DNA from: Blastocatellia bacterium
GTDB lineage: Bacteria; Acidobacteriota; Blastocatellia; UBA7656
Length of the DNA stretch: 64,000 nt
Assembly (NCBI GenBank): GCA_035275065.1
Contig: DATENM010000035.1
Span: 62,001 to 126,000 of the forward strand
Direction of reading: 5' to 3'
The notes under the pieces are model-generated. The model was not told the origin of the DNA. It saw nothing but the letters and a program-made list of their open reading frames with translations, and searched no databases. The position numbers and the translations under genes are program-made. Shown in pieces: positions 31,068 to 40,472 of this stretch. The stretch's first letter is position 1; every line of letters begins with the position of its first letter.

Positions 31068-31159
31068 GGGGCAGCAAAAGGGCTGCCCCGACAATTGACT
31101 TAGACGGCATTGAGCTTGTACGCAACCAGCTCTCAAACCATCTTGAAGGAGGAAGTCAG

Positions 31160-32329
31160 ATGAAGAAACTCGCAACGCTCACCGTGCTCACCTTGATGGC
31201 GCTCATCCTGTCGGGCGTCCATGCCATGGCGCAATCGGCGACCGTGTTTGCCGGCGGCCTGAAAGCGCCGGTCAGAATGACCCTGACGCCGGGCGGCAAC
31301 CTGCTGGTGGCCGAAAGCGGCACAGGCCACATGGACGGGCGCATCTCGGTCATCGATCCAAGCGGCAGCCGCCGCACCCTGGTAGATGGCTTGCCGTCGG
31401 CGATCAACCTCGCGGGCGGCGAGCCGGCGCCATCGGGACCGGCGGCGCTGGTGCTGCGCGGGCGCACGCTTTACGTGGTTATCGGCTCGGGCGACGCGAC
31501 GCTGCCCGGCCCCGCGCCGGGCTCAGAGGTGGCGAACCCATCGCCTACTTCGCCGCTCTTCAGCTCGGTGCTGGCGTTGCGCTTCCCCGCCTCGGTTGAT
31601 ATTTCGGGCGGCGACTTTGTCTTCACCGCAAGCAACTACGCCAATCTCGCCAGCGGCGGAAAGTTAAAAACCAATAACGGCAACGGCGAGCGGCTGGTCG
31701 CCGACATCCTGGTGAATTTCCGTGATTTCGCCGACGAGCCGCGTCCAGACCTGCTAAACAACGTGCGCGCCTCGAACCCCTTCGGCGCCGACATCCGCGG
31801 CAACGGGCTCTATGTCGCCGACGCCAGCGAGAATCTGATTTACCGAGTTGACCTCGACAGCGGCGACAGCGAAGTATTGACGCGGTTTGCCCCCAAGCCC
31901 AACCCGCTGCCGTTCGGGCCGCCGATCATGGAAGCGGTGCCGAACAACGTCAGGGTTTTCGGCAAACAGCTCCTCGTGCCTTTCCTGATAGGCTTCCCGT
32001 TCGCCCAGGGCTCGGCAGAAATTCGCAAAGTCAATCTCGCGAATGACAGTCAGACGACCTTCATCGGCGGCCTGACTTCGGCCATAGACGTGCTGCCGGT
32101 GAAGGGAGCGCACGGGGAGGATCAGTTCTACACGCTGGAGTTCAGCGCAGACATGCTGGCGAACGCGCCGGGTCGCCTGCAATTCTTTAGCTCGCCGAGC
32201 GCCGCGCCGGTCGCCGTCGCGGGCGGCCTGATCACGCCGGTGAGCATCGTCCGCAACGAACAGACGAACACCATTTATATCAGCTCGATTTTCACCGGAA
32301 CCATCGTCAAAGTGCAGGGCGTTCAATAG
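31160..32329 (+). CDS. Secreted ScyD/ScyE-family beta-propeller protein
   Basis: 389 residues with a signal peptide (MKKLATLTVLTLMALILSG..AMAQ). The body has repeated beta-propeller blades, for example VRMTLTPGGNLLVAESG, NGLYVADASENLIYRVDL and NTIYISSIFTGTIVKV, matching the ScyD/ScyE group named after cyanobacterial scytonemin clusters. No scytonemin genes are present, so the name says nothing about pigment here. A strong AAGGAGG lies 9 nt before the ATG. It is a single gene with its own terminator. Confidence 0.85.
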   Translation: MKKLATLTVLTLMALILSGVHAMAQSATVFAGGLKAPVRMTLTPGGNLLVAESGTGHMDGRISVIDPSGSRRTLVDGLPSAINLAGGEPAPSGPAALVLRGRTLYVVIGSGDATLPGPAPGSEVANPSPTSPLFSSVLALRFPASVDISGGDFVFTASNYANLASGGKLKTNNGNGERLVADILVNFRDFADEPRPDLLNNVRASNPFGADIRGNGLYVADASENLIYRVDLDSGDSEVLTRFAPKPNPLPFGPPIMEAVPNNVRVFGKQLLVPFLIGFPFAQGSAEIRKVNLANDSQTTFIGGLTSAIDVLPVKGAHGEDQFYTLEFSADMLANAPGRLQFFSSPSAAPVAVAGGLITPVSIVRNEQTNTIYISSIFTGTIVKVQGVQ

Positions 32330-32362
32330 CCTCAGTCGTCCGTGATGTCGGCTACAAACTCG

Positions 32363-32400
32363 AAGCCGAGGGCTCGATTGAATCAGCCCTCGGCTTTTCT
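32363..32400. terminator. Rho-independent terminator between scyD-like gene and pyrC
   Basis: A 12-bp perfect stem (32363-32374 with 32385-32396; core GCCGAGGGCT/AGCCCTCGGC) with a 10-nt loop runs into TTTTCTT on the plus strand. It lies between convergent genes and clearly serves the scyD-like gene. Confidence 0.88.
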
Positions 32401-32439
32401 TCTGGGAATGAATGTTTTAGTGGATTGTCAGGCCGCGTC

Positions 32440-33729
32440 TCATTGAACGCGGAAGACTTCGCTGCCGGCGACGAAGGTGGTGACAACCTGGCCGCGCAAG
32501 CGCCAGCCGCCGAACGGCGTGTTATGACTCTTCGACTTAAACTGCTGCGGCTCGACCGTCCATTCGCGCTCCGGGTCAAAGATCGTCACATCGGCCGCCG
32601 CGCCGACCGCCAATGTGCCGCCGGCTAGATCGAACGCCCGCGCCGGGCCTGCCGTCAGCATCTCGACGACGCGGGGGAGCGCAACCCCGTTCGTGTGATG
32701 CAACACGGTGAGCGCGACTCCGAGCGCGGTTTCCAGGCCGATGACGCCGAACGGTGCTTGATCGTACTCCAGCATCTTTTCGTCTTCGTGGTGCGGCGCG
32801 TGGTCCGTGGCAATCGCATCAACGAGGCCGTCGCGCGCCGCTTCGATCAATGCCATGCGGTCTTCTTCGGTGCGCAGCGGCGGGTTCATCTTGGTGTTGG
32901 TGTCAAAGCCGACGACCGCCGCGTCGGTCAGCGCGAAGTGGTGCGGCGTGATCTCGCAGGTCACCGGCAGCCCGCGGGCTTTGGCGCGGCGCACCAGCTC
33001 GATGGCGCCCGCCGTCGAGAGGTGCGCGATGTGGACGCGAGCGCCGGTCAGCTCGCAGAGCATGATGTCGCGGGCGATGTGGCTCTCTTCGGCGGCGCGG
33101 CTGATGCCTTTCAAGCCGAGCAGCGTCGAAATCCGCCCTTCATTCATGACGCCGCCCGCCGATAGCTGTGTGTCCTGGCAATGATCCACGACCACAAGGC
33201 CGTGGTCGCGAGCGTACTCCATCGCATGGCGCATCACCTGAGAATTCATCACAGGCCGCCCGTCGTCCGAGACCGCAATGGCGCCGGCGGCTTTCAGGTC
33301 AGCCATCTCGGCTAGCTCTGTCCCCTCCGAGCCGCGCGTGATCGCGCCGATGGGATAGACGCGCGCCAGCCCGGCTTCCTGGGCTTTGCTGACCATGTAA
33401 CGCGTCAGCGAGGCGTTGTCGTTGACGGGCCGGGTATTCGGCATCGCGCAAATGGCGGTAAAGCCGCCGGCGACCGCCGCCGCCGCCCCTGTCGCGATTG
33501 TCTCTTTGTATTCCTGGCCGGGCTCGCGCAGGTGAACGTGTAGATCGATAAACCCCGGAGCGACTACCAACCCGCCGGCATCGAACACTTCCGCGTCGTC
33601 CGCCGCGAGGTCATTGCCTATCGCCTTGACCCGCCCGTCTTCAATCAGCAAGTCGGTAACCTTATCGATATGCTGAGACGGATCGATGACGCGCCCGCCT
33701 TTGATGAGGAGCTTGTTCATTTGATTCAT
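32440..33729 (-). CDS. pyrC: Dihydroorotase
   Basis: 429 residues, class I dihydroorotase. The metal-binding motif is [14 protein letters not shown] and the later one [29 protein letters not shown] is also typical. It interconverts carbamoyl-aspartate and dihydroorotate in pyrimidine synthesis. The ATG at 33729 overlaps the pyrB stop by 4 bp; a second ATG three codons later is also plausible. It is the last gene of pyrR-pyrB-pyrC. Confidence 0.95.
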   Translation of the reverse strand: MNQMNKLLIKGGRVIDPSQHIDKVTDLLIEDGRVKAIGNDLAADDAEVFDAGGLVVAPGFIDLHVHLREPGQEYKETIATGAAAAVAGGFTAICAMPNTRPVNDNASLTRYMVSKAQEAGLARVYPIGAITRGSEGTELAEMADLKAAGAIAVSDDGRPVMNSQVMRHAMEYARDHGLVVVDHCQDTQLSAGGVMNEGRISTLLGLKGISRAAEESHIARDIMLCELTGARVHIAHLSTAGAIELVRRAKARGLPVTCEITPHHFALTDAAVVGFDTNTKMNPPLRTEEDRMALIEAARDGLVDAIATDHAPHHEDEKMLEYDQAPFGVIGLETALGVALTVLHHTNGVALPRVVEMLTAGPARAFDLAGGTLAVGAAADVTIFDPEREWTVEPQQFKSKSHNTPFGGWRLRGQVVTTFVAGSEVFRVQ

Positions 33730-34670
33730 TCGCCTTCCGCGCCGATCAACAAGAAGAGAATGGCCATGCGCACGGCGACGCCGTTATGCACTTGCTCAAG
33801 AATCAGCGAGCGGTTGCCGTCGGCGACGTCGGAGCTGATCTCGACGCCGCGATTCATCGGGCCGGGGTGCATGACAATGGCATCTTTGGCGGCCAGCTCC
33901 AGCCGCTTCAGCGTCAGCCCGTACTGGATCGAATATTCTTTGAGCGATGGAAAGAAAGCCTCGCTCATGCGCTCGCGCTGAATGCGCAGCATCATCACCA
34001 CGTCGGCGCCTTCGATGGCCGCTTCGATGCGGTTGCAGACCAGCAGCGCGTCGCTGCTGTCTTCGACAATCGATTCGTAATCGGGCGGGATCAGCGGGCG
34101 CGGGCCGGCAATGCGCACCTGTGCGCCGAGCTTCGTCAGCAGGTGTGTGTTCGAGCGCGCCACACGGCTATGCCGGATGTCGCCGATGATGGCGACGCGC
34201 AGGCCGCTGATGCGGCCCTTCTGCTCACGGATGGTGAAGGCATCCAACAGCGCCTGGGTCGGGTGTTCGTGCGCGCCGTCGCCGCCGTTGATAATCGACG
34301 CATCGATCAAGCGCGCCAGTTGGTAAGGGACGCCGGGCGACGGGTGGCGAATGACAATGGCGTCCGGGGCCATCGCTTGCAGGTTGCGCGCCGTGTCGGC
34401 GAGGGTTTCGCCCTTGGTGACCGACGAGGTCGAAGCCGAGATGTTGATTGAGTCGGCGGACAGGCGCTTGGCGGCTATCTCGAACGAGGTGCGCGTGCGT
34501 GTCGAAGATTCGAAGAAGAAGTTGATGACCGTCTTGCCGCGCAACGTCGGCACTTTCTTGATCGGGCGCTCGTTAATTTCTTTGAAAGAAGTGGCCGTGT
34601 CGAGGATGGTGGTGATCTCCTCGACCGATAGCTCGCGGATCCCCAGCAGGTCTTTGCGGTTGAATGCCAT
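33726..34670 (-). CDS. pyrB: Aspartate carbamoyltransferase catalytic subunit
   Basis: 314 residues from ATG 34670 ([10 protein letters not shown]), normal length. A longer in-frame start at 34733 would run through an intergenic inverted repeat. The carbamoyl-phosphate motif [38 protein letters not shown] and [11 protein letters not shown] are all present. It makes carbamoyl-aspartate. No pyrI regulatory chain is nearby, as expected for this class of ATCase. It is co-transcribed with pyrR upstream and pyrC downstream. Confidence 0.95.
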   Translation of the reverse strand: MAFNRKDLLGIRELSVEEITTILDTATSFKEINERPIKKVPTLRGKTVINFFFESSTRTRTSFEIAAKRLSADSINISASTSSVTKGETLADTARNLQAMAPDAIVIRHPSPGVPYQLARLIDASIINGGDGAHEHPTQALLDAFTIREQKGRISGLRVAIIGDIRHSRVARSNTHLLTKLGAQVRIAGPRPLIPPDYESIVEDSSDALLVCNRIEAAIEGADVVMMLRIQRERMSEAFFPSLKEYSIQYGLTLKRLELAAKDAIVMHPGPMNRGVEISSDVADGNRSLILEQVHNGVAVRMAILFLLIGAEGE

Positions 34671-34690
34671 CTCTTGAGTGATGAGTGACG

Positions 34691-34760
34691 AGTGACAAGC
34701 CGCTGTCACCGAGAAGGCTGGCATCTCAGGCATGCACAGCCCCTCCTGTCACTTGTCACT
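34691..34760. repeat. Inverted AGTGACAAG words between pyrR and pyrB
   Basis: AGTGACAAG (34691-34699) pairs with CTTGTCACT (34752-34760); the left arm continues as tandem GAGTGA words. It fills the pyrR-pyrB gap. No PyrR-binding loop sequence is recognisable, so it is more likely a dispersed repeat than an attenuator. Confidence 0.5.
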
Positions 34761-34762
34761 GC

Positions 34763-35308
34763 TTACTCATTCTCAACGACGATCACCTGTTCTTCTTCGT
34801 CGTAATCTTTGAGCATCACTTTGACAATTTCGGCGTCGGCGGTCTGCACTTGCTTGCCGACGTAATCGGCCTGAATCGGTAGCTCGCGGTGGCCGCGATC
34901 AATCAGCACCGCAAGCTCGACGCGGCTCGGACGACCGAAATCAACCAGCTCGTCGAGCGCCGCGCGCACCGTGCGGCCGGTGTAGAGAACATCGTCAACC
35001 AGCACGATGGTGCTGTCGGTGACGTCTGCGGGAATCTCTGTGCGGTTGACGACCGGGCGCGGCCCGACCGTCGAAAGATCGTCGCGGTAGAGCGTGATGT
35101 CGAGCTGGCCGACCGGCGGGCGCTTGCCTTCGAGCTGGGCGATCTTATCGGCAATGCGCTCGGCCAGCGGCACGCCGCGGCGGCGGATGCCGACGAGCAG
35201 CAAGTTTTCGATGCCGGCGTTACGCTCGACGACCTCTGAGGCCAGGCGCGAGAGTGCGCGGCTGATGCCCGGCCCATCCATGATCTGCGATTTCAACTTG
35301 AATTGCAC
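34763..35308 (-). CDS. pyrR: PyrR, pyr operon regulator / uracil phosphoribosyltransferase
   Basis: 181 residues from GTG 35308, with GAAGGAGAGCCT directly before it; a TTG start 24 bp earlier would skip that site. The PRPP-binding loop is [20 protein letters not shown], and [17 protein letters not shown] is typical of PyrR. In Bacillus it binds pyr mRNA with UMP to cause attenuation and also has minor UPRTase activity. Leading pyrB-pyrC suggests local control, though no clear binding loop was found. Confidence 0.93.
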   Translation of the reverse strand: MQFKLKSQIMDGPGISRALSRLASEVVERNAGIENLLLVGIRRRGVPLAERIADKIAQLEGKRPPVGQLDITLYRDDLSTVGPRPVVNRTEIPADVTDSTIVLVDDVLYTGRTVRAALDELVDFGRPSRVELAVLIDRGHRELPIQADYVGKQVQTADAEIVKVMLKDYDEEEQVIVVENE

Positions 35309-35383
35309 AGGCTCTCCTTCGCGGCTTAACAATCGCGCTGACTATAGCACGCGGGCGGCGGCGCGCTCAAGAAAGCGCCCGCT

Positions 35384-37402
35384 TCATTTCTGTTTGACGT
35401 GAAAGACCTGTCCGGCCAGGATGATTTTGCCCTTGCGCCCCGCGCCTGTGTTGTTCGTCGCCACCGTGTAAGCCACCGCGCCATTGCCGGTGCCGCTGCC
35501 CTCTGAAGTGATCGTAATCCAGCTCACATTGCTGCGCGCGCTCCAGACACAACCGCTATCGGCGGTGACGGCGATGTGGTCGCTGCCGCCCGCGGCGCTA
35601 AAGACCTGGCGATACGACGACAGCGCGTAACTGCAATCGCTGCCGTTAACGCCTTGCTGGCGAATCGTGTAGGCGCGCCGCGCCAGGGTGATCGAGCCGA
35701 CGCGGGCGTTGAGATCGGGGTTGTCGCGCACCGCGAAGCGGATGACGCCGCTGCCGCTGCCGCTGCCGTTGACGATGGCAATCCAGCTATCGCCAGTGGT
35801 CGCCGTCCAGTTGGCCGTCGCCGGCGCGCTGACGCTGAGCGTCCCCTCCGCGGCAGCGGCGCTCAAGGCAAGGCTCTGCGGCGCAGCCACCGTCAAGGCC
35901 ATGTCGGCTGCGGCTTTCACATCGAGCCGTCCGTAGCCGAAGGTGTTATTGGGCGAGCCGCTGCTACTGCATGAGGTCGAGTTGATGCGAGCCGCTGAAT
36001 CTTCGAGGATGCCTTCAATCGTCGCCACCTGACCGCGCAGTTGCGGCTGCACCGAGACCAGCAAAGCGACCGCGCCGGCAACGTGCGGCGTCGCCATCGA
36101 AGTGCCGCTGATCGTGTTATAAGCAGTATTGTTGCTATTCCAGGCCGAGCGCGTGCCGGTGCCGGGCGCGGCGATGTCGGGCTTGGCGCGGTTGCTGCCG
36201 TCCGCGGTCACAGGGCCGCGACTGCTGAACGAGGCGATGCTATCGCTGCCGGTCGTGAGCGCGCCGACGGTGAAGGATTCGGGAAAGAACGACGGCGCGT
36301 CCGAAACAGTCGAGCAGGACGAGCCGGAATTGCCCGCCGCGACCACGGTAACGATGCCGGCGGCGCGGTTAGCTTGAATCGCTTGCTGAATGATTCCCCA
36401 GGTTGACGAGTTACAGCCTTCGGACGCCGGGCAGCCCCACGAGTTGGTCGTCACATCGGGCGCTTTCGACGGATCACCCTGCGCCGGCGTGCCGCCTAGA
36501 GGATAGGGCGCGAGAAAGAACTGAAAGCACTCGGCGTATCTGGCGGGCGTGCCGTTGCCGCGATCCATGTTGCGGCAGCCGATCCATTTCGCGCCCGGCG
36601 CCATGCCGACCTGATTGCCCGCGCCATCATCGCCGGTCGCCGTGCCTACGGTGTGCGTGCCGTGACCGTTGTCGTCGCAGGGTGCCGCGGCATCGTAACC
36701 ACAGGGATTGCCTGTGCTGCTCCCTGCATGAATGCTGTCGTGCCAGTTGTAGTTGTGATTGGCGGTCACGCCATTCCAACCGCGATAATGCGGCTTGAGC
36801 GCATTGTGATCCCAGAGGTAGCCGGTGTCAGCGCCGCCGACGACTGCGCCCTGCCCTGTGTAGCCCATCGCCCAGACTTGCGGCGCGTGCGTGTAGTTGA
36901 TGCCCGACTCTACCGCATCAATCTCATTAATCCGGTAAGGCAGTTTGGGCTGCGTGTCCGGCTGGTCAATCGGTTGACTATAGATGCGCGGGTTGGCTTC
37001 GATGCGCATTACTTCGGGGCGCGCTGCCAGCGCCCGCGCCACGTCGAGGTTGCCTTTCACAAGGATCATGTTGACGACGTAGAACGACTCATGCTCGATG
37101 CCATTCGCCGCCAGCCAGTCGAGCGTCGCCCCCTGTGTCGCCTGCGCTTTGGCCATCAGCGTGCGGTAGACGAAGGCGCCTTTCTCTTCTTTGGTGGCAA
37201 GCTGATCGGCGCCGCTCAAGTCTGCCTGCTCGCCGAAGACGACCAGGAATTCAGCCGGCTGATTGTCTTTGGCGCGCTCGATCACCAGCGGCGCGATCTT
37301 CGCCATCGCAAGTTGATTCGACGCCTCTGCCGGCGGGCGCAGATTGACCAGCAGGGTCAACAGGAGGGTGCCGATCAACACGGCGAGCAAACGGATTTTC
37401 AT
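35384..37402 (-). CDS. Secreted subtilisin-family (S8) protease with C-terminal BACON domains
   Basis: 672 residues with a signal peptide (LLAVLIGTLLLTLLVNL). An I9-like propeptide covers about 45-140. The catalytic triad is D192 (GGADTGYLWDH), H247 (NGHGTHTVG) and S435 (GTSMATPH), with the oxyanion Asn in AAGNSGSS. After about residue 500 come two BACON-type beta-sandwiches, the second ending GKIILAGQVFHVKQK. Known: BACON domains are thought to bind carbohydrates or mucins. The M14 carboxypeptidase at 43000 ends with the same module, so both may be directed to the same surface. Confidence 0.92.
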   Translation of the reverse strand: MKIRLLAVLIGTLLLTLLVNLRPPAEASNQLAMAKIAPLVIERAKDNQPAEFLVVFGEQADLSGADQLATKEEKGAFVYRTLMAKAQATQGATLDWLAANGIEHESFYVVNMILVKGNLDVARALAARPEVMRIEANPRIYSQPIDQPDTQPKLPYRINEIDAVESGINYTHAPQVWAMGYTGQGAVVGGADTGYLWDHNALKPHYRGWNGVTANHNYNWHDSIHAGSSTGNPCGYDAAAPCDDNGHGTHTVGTATGDDGAGNQVGMAPGAKWIGCRNMDRGNGTPARYAECFQFFLAPYPLGGTPAQGDPSKAPDVTTNSWGCPASEGCNSSTWGIIQQAIQANRAAGIVTVVAAGNSGSSCSTVSDAPSFFPESFTVGALTTGSDSIASFSSRGPVTADGSNRAKPDIAAPGTGTRSAWNSNNTAYNTISGTSMATPHVAGAVALLVSVQPQLRGQVATIEGILEDSAARINSTSCSSSGSPNNTFGYGRLDVKAAADMALTVAAPQSLALSAAAAEGTLSVSAPATANWTATTGDSWIAIVNGSGSGSGVIRFAVRDNPDLNARVGSITLARRAYTIRQQGVNGSDCSYALSSYRQVFSAAGGSDHIAVTADSGCVWSARSNVSWITITSEGSGTGNGAVAYTVATNNTGAGRKGKIILAGQVFHVKQK

Positions 37403-37514
37403 GCTTCAGGGTTCTCCCGACGAACTGATTTGGGGGTAGTCGTCAGTATAGCAATCGTCCGACGGCAATCCCAGAGTGATTTAATCGCCTGACGGCCAGC
37501 GCGCCTGACCGGCA

Positions 37515-38228
37515 TCAACGCAGTGTGCGATTCTCGGCGTCGAGATGCGCCACCGAGTTAAAAGTGAAGAGGCGCGCTTCGTCGGCCCTGGCGCGCAGCA
37601 CCGTGACGCCGGTGTTATAGATGACGCCGAGAATGCTGATTAGCTTCTCATTCGTCAGGCCGAGCGCCGCCGCCGCGTGAACCGCAATCGGCGTCGCCGA
37701 AGTGAAAACCGCGACCGCCCGCTCGTGGTCATGGAAGGTGTCGGCGCAGGAATGAATGCGCTCGCGGAAGGATTCCCAGCTCTCTTCGACCTCCAGTTCA
37801 GGGAAGCGATTCTCCATCCAGGCGCGAATGACCGCCTGGTCGCAGCGGCCTGTCGCGCCTGCCGTTGTGCGCGGATCGCGGCGGATGGCTTCCTGCATCT
37901 CGACCACGTCGCGGGCGAATTGCTCGTCGTCTTTCATCAGCCGCCGGGCAATCGATTTATAGACCGAGAGCAAGCTGAACTCGTTCCAGCGCTCGTCGGT
38001 CGTGACATCAGGCACGCGTGCGCCGGCGCGCGCCATCGCTTCGCAGGCCAGCTCGGCGGTGCGCCGCTGGCGGCTCAAGCCGCCTGAGATAATGGCGTCC
38101 AGCTCGATCTTTTGCGACGCCAGATGCGCGCCGAGCAATCGCGCCTGCGCCTCGCCGACTTCCGATAGCGTGTCGTAATTATCGCGCGTGCCGGCCTGCC
38201 CGTGACGAATCAGATAGATGAAGCTCAA
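37515..38228 (-). CDS. Histidine phosphatase family protein
   Basis: 237 residues. The phosphoglycerate-mutase-like RHG motif is at the N-terminus (FIYLIRHGQAGTRDN), followed by LSEVGEAQARLLG. The second catalytic His region is AVAVFTSATPIAVHAAAAL. A specific substrate cannot be read from the sequence. A 14-bp gap separates it from the upstream APH-type kinase, which suggests co-transcription, a pairing also seen in fatty-acid-degradation neighbourhoods (inference). Confidence 0.85.
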   Translation of the reverse strand: MSFIYLIRHGQAGTRDNYDTLSEVGEAQARLLGAHLASQKIELDAIISGGLSRQRRTAELACEAMARAGARVPDVTTDERWNEFSLLSVYKSIARRLMKDDEQFARDVVEMQEAIRRDPRTTAGATGRCDQAVIRAWMENRFPELEVEESWESFRERIHSCADTFHDHERAVAVFTSATPIAVHAAAALGLTNEKLISILGVIYNTGVTVLRARADEARLFTFNSVAHLDAENRTLR

Positions 38229-38242
38229 GCGGTAATCTCCCC

Positions 38243-39358
38243 CTATATGCCCGAACGTTCGGCCAGCTCCCAGGCGGCGCGCGCCAGGCCGGCAACGCGG
38301 CGGTCAAAGTCCTTAAAGCGCTCGTCGTGCGTCTGGCCCTTCACATAGCGGTAGTAAATCTGTTGCAGGACGACCGCGACTTTGAAAAGCGCAAAGACTT
38401 CATAAAAAGCGATGCCCGCAACATCGCGCCCGGTCTTTTCGGCGTAACGCGCCGCCAGTTCTTCGCGGCTCAGCCAGCCGGGCTCGGTCGTCACCGGGCT
38501 GATCGATTCGCGCCGCGCTTCGGGGTCTTCCTTCTGCGCCCAGTAACAGAGCGCGATGCCGAGATCGATCAACGGGTCGCCGACTGTGCACATCTCCCAA
38601 TCAAGGATGGCGATGATGCGCCAGGGCTCGCGTGCGTCAAGCATCACGTTGTCGAGCTTGAAATCGTTATGCACGAGCGTCGCCGGTCGCCCACGGTCGG
38701 GGTCAGGCTCGGGCGGCATTCGATCAGCCAGCCAGCCGACGACCCTTTCAAGCTCCGGCACCTCGCTGGTCTTCGAGCGCTGCCAGCGCTCCGCCCAGCC
38801 GCGCACCTGCCGTGTGACAAACCCCAGGGGCTTGCCGAGCTGGACGAGACCGGACGAATAAATGTCCACCGCGTGGAGCGCCGCGAGCGCATCGATCATC
38901 GCTTCGCTGATCTGCCGGCGCAGCGCCAGGCTGTCTTCGACTGTGGGCGGCATCTCGCGGCGAACGACCAGGCCGCGCCGCCGCTCCATCAGGTAGAACG
39001 GCACGCCGATGATCGAAGCGTCTTCGCAAAGCAGGTAAGGCCGCGGCGCAAGCTCAAACAGCGGGTGGATGGCCGCGAGCAAACGATACTCGCGCGGCAT
39101 ATCGTGAGCCGTCGGCGCGACCGGCCCGAACGGCGGGCGACGCAAGACGAATTCGCCGCCGCCCATCCGAATCAGGTAAGTCAGGTTCGAATGGCCGCCG
39201 GGGAACTGCTCGATGGCGATGGGCTTGTCGCTCAAGCGCGCGTCGGGCAGCACTTCGGCCAGGCGGGCGCGCAGGTATCCTTCGAGCGCGGCGGTGTCTA
39301 GCTCTTCGCCGGAGCGAATCGGCGCGGTGTCTTTCAAGTCGTTTTCATCAGTGCTCAT
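38243..39358 (-). CDS. Aminoglycoside-phosphotransferase-fold kinase (ACAD10/11-like phosphotransferase)
   Basis: 371 residues from ATG 39358 ([10 protein letters not shown]); an ATG at 39400 is possible and neither start has a good ribosome-binding site. The APH fold is clear: [14 protein letters not shown], the catalytic [13 protein letters not shown] and metal-binding [18 protein letters not shown]. This subgroup (COG3173) resembles the kinase domain of ACAD10/11, involved in 4-hydroxyacid catabolism, rather than drug resistance. It precedes the histidine phosphatase in the same direction. Confidence 0.85.
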   Translation of the reverse strand: MSTDENDLKDTAPIRSGEELDTAALEGYLRARLAEVLPDARLSDKPIAIEQFPGGHSNLTYLIRMGGGEFVLRRPPFGPVAPTAHDMPREYRLLAAIHPLFELAPRPYLLCEDASIIGVPFYLMERRRGLVVRREMPPTVEDSLALRRQISEAMIDALAALHAVDIYSSGLVQLGKPLGFVTRQVRGWAERWQRSKTSEVPELERVVGWLADRMPPEPDPDRGRPATLVHNDFKLDNVMLDAREPWRIIAILDWEMCTVGDPLIDLGIALCYWAQKEDPEARRESISPVTTEPGWLSREELAARYAEKTGRDVAGIAFYEVFALFKVAVVLQQIYYRYVKGQTHDERFKDFDRRVAGLARAAWELAERSGI

Positions 39359-39566
39359 AACTTGAGCAGGGATGTTATGCGCTCGGCTGACTGATTTCAA
39401 GCCGGCTCATTGAAACAGGGCTCGCCGCCGTGTTATGTTCGCGGCGCACGCCGCCCGTCTGGTCAACATCTAAAAAGATGATAAGATAGGGAGCGGAACA
39501 GGCGACGGCCAGAGGCCCCGGAAAGCGACACCATGGAAGAGCGCACGAAGGCGAGATAGGGGACGC

Positions 39567-40457
39567 ATGACGACCGTGCTTATTGCGGATGACGATTCGG
39601 CTGGACGCGGCATGTATCGCCGCGTGCTCGAATTCGAAGGCTGCAACGTGCTCGACGTCGCAAGCGGCGAGCAGGCGTTGGAGATTCTTGAGCGCCAGCC
39701 TATCGACCTATTGCTGACCGACGTGCTCATGCCGGGCATGGACGGGCTGGAGTTGCTGGAGCGCGCCCGTAACCTGCATCCAGACTTGCGCGCCATCATC
39801 ATGACCGGCTTTAAGACCGACGAAGCCGTCATCCGCGCCTTCCGCAGCAAAGCCTGTGATTTTCTGAGCAAGCCATTTCATGTTGACGAGCTGGTTGAGG
39901 CGGTGCAGTCGGCCTTGAGCCGTGACCCGAATTGCCAGATCGAAGTTATCTCTGACAAGCCCGATTGGATCGAGCTGCGCGTCCCCTGCGATCTGTCCGC
40001 CGTCGAGCCGATTCAAAAATTCCTCTACGAGCTACAGGGAAACCTGCCGAAAGAGACCCGCGAGGCCATCGGCTCGGTCTTCCGCGAGCTGCTCAACAAC
40101 GCCATCGAGCATGGCGGCAAGCTCGACATCACCAAGAAGGTCGAAGTGAAATACATCCGCCTGAAGCGGGCGATCATGTATTCGATCAAAGACCCCGGCG
40201 AAGGCTTCGACCTCAAGCATATCGAGCACGCAGCGGTAGCCAACCCCGACGACGAGCCATTCCGTCACATGCAGATTCGCATGGCGAAGGGGCTGCGCCC
40301 TGGCGGCTTCGGCATCATGCTGGCGTCACAGACGATTGACGAATTGATTTACAACCAGAAGCACAACGAGCTGATCTTCATCAAGTACTTTACTCAGAAC
40401 AACGGCAGCCCGCCGCCGGATAAGCCCACAGAGTCTACCGAGCCCATCGAGCCCTGA
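39567..40457 (+). CDS. Response regulator with C-terminal RsbW-type ATPase domain
   Basis: 296 residues. The receiver domain (1-120) has the acidic pair in IADDDS, phosphoacceptor D52 (LLTDVLMPGMDG), T80 and K102 (LSKPF). Residues ~135-275 form a GHKL ATPase-like domain with an N-box (VFRELLNNAIEHGG) and a G1-like DPGEGFD, the arrangement of anti-sigma kinases such as RsbW/SpoIIAB. No DNA-binding domain is present. It may relay a phosphorylation signal to an anti-sigma/anti-anti-sigma switch. No partner histidine kinase is nearby, so its input is unknown. Confidence 0.87.
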   Translation: MTTVLIADDDSAGRGMYRRVLEFEGCNVLDVASGEQALEILERQPIDLLLTDVLMPGMDGLELLERARNLHPDLRAIIMTGFKTDEAVIRAFRSKACDFLSKPFHVDELVEAVQSALSRDPNCQIEVISDKPDWIELRVPCDLSAVEPIQKFLYELQGNLPKETREAIGSVFRELLNNAIEHGGKLDITKKVEVKYIRLKRAIMYSIKDPGEGFDLKHIEHAAVANPDDEPFRHMQIRMAKGLRPGGFGIMLASQTIDELIYNQKHNELIFIKYFTQNNGSPPPDKPTESTEPIEP

Positions 40458-40472
40458 TTATCCCTCTCACTT

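Larger units (their letters stand above)
29626..31089. repeat. 21-bp direct repeats, each a hairpin, flanking the IS element
   Basis: 29626-29646 and 31069-31089 are identical 21-mers. Each is a near-palindrome: GGGCAGC and GCTGCCC around a short A/G loop. They could be an unusually long target duplication or two copies of a pre-existing hairpin. Because the palindrome lengthens the apparent terminal inverted repeat to 25 bp, a shorter 6-bp duplication (AAAAGG) is an equally valid reading. Confidence 0.75.

Noticed and set aside
31160..32329. Scytonemin pigment pathway
   Set aside because: Only a ScyD/ScyE-like propeller is present; no other pathway gene nearby.
34671..34762. PyrR-dependent attenuator in the pyrR-pyrB gap
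   Set aside because: No recognisable PyrR-binding loop or terminator with T-run; a repeat explains the stem.
38243..39358. Aminoglycoside resistance gene
   Set aside because: The fold is APH-like but motifs fit the ACAD10/11-type metabolic subgroup.
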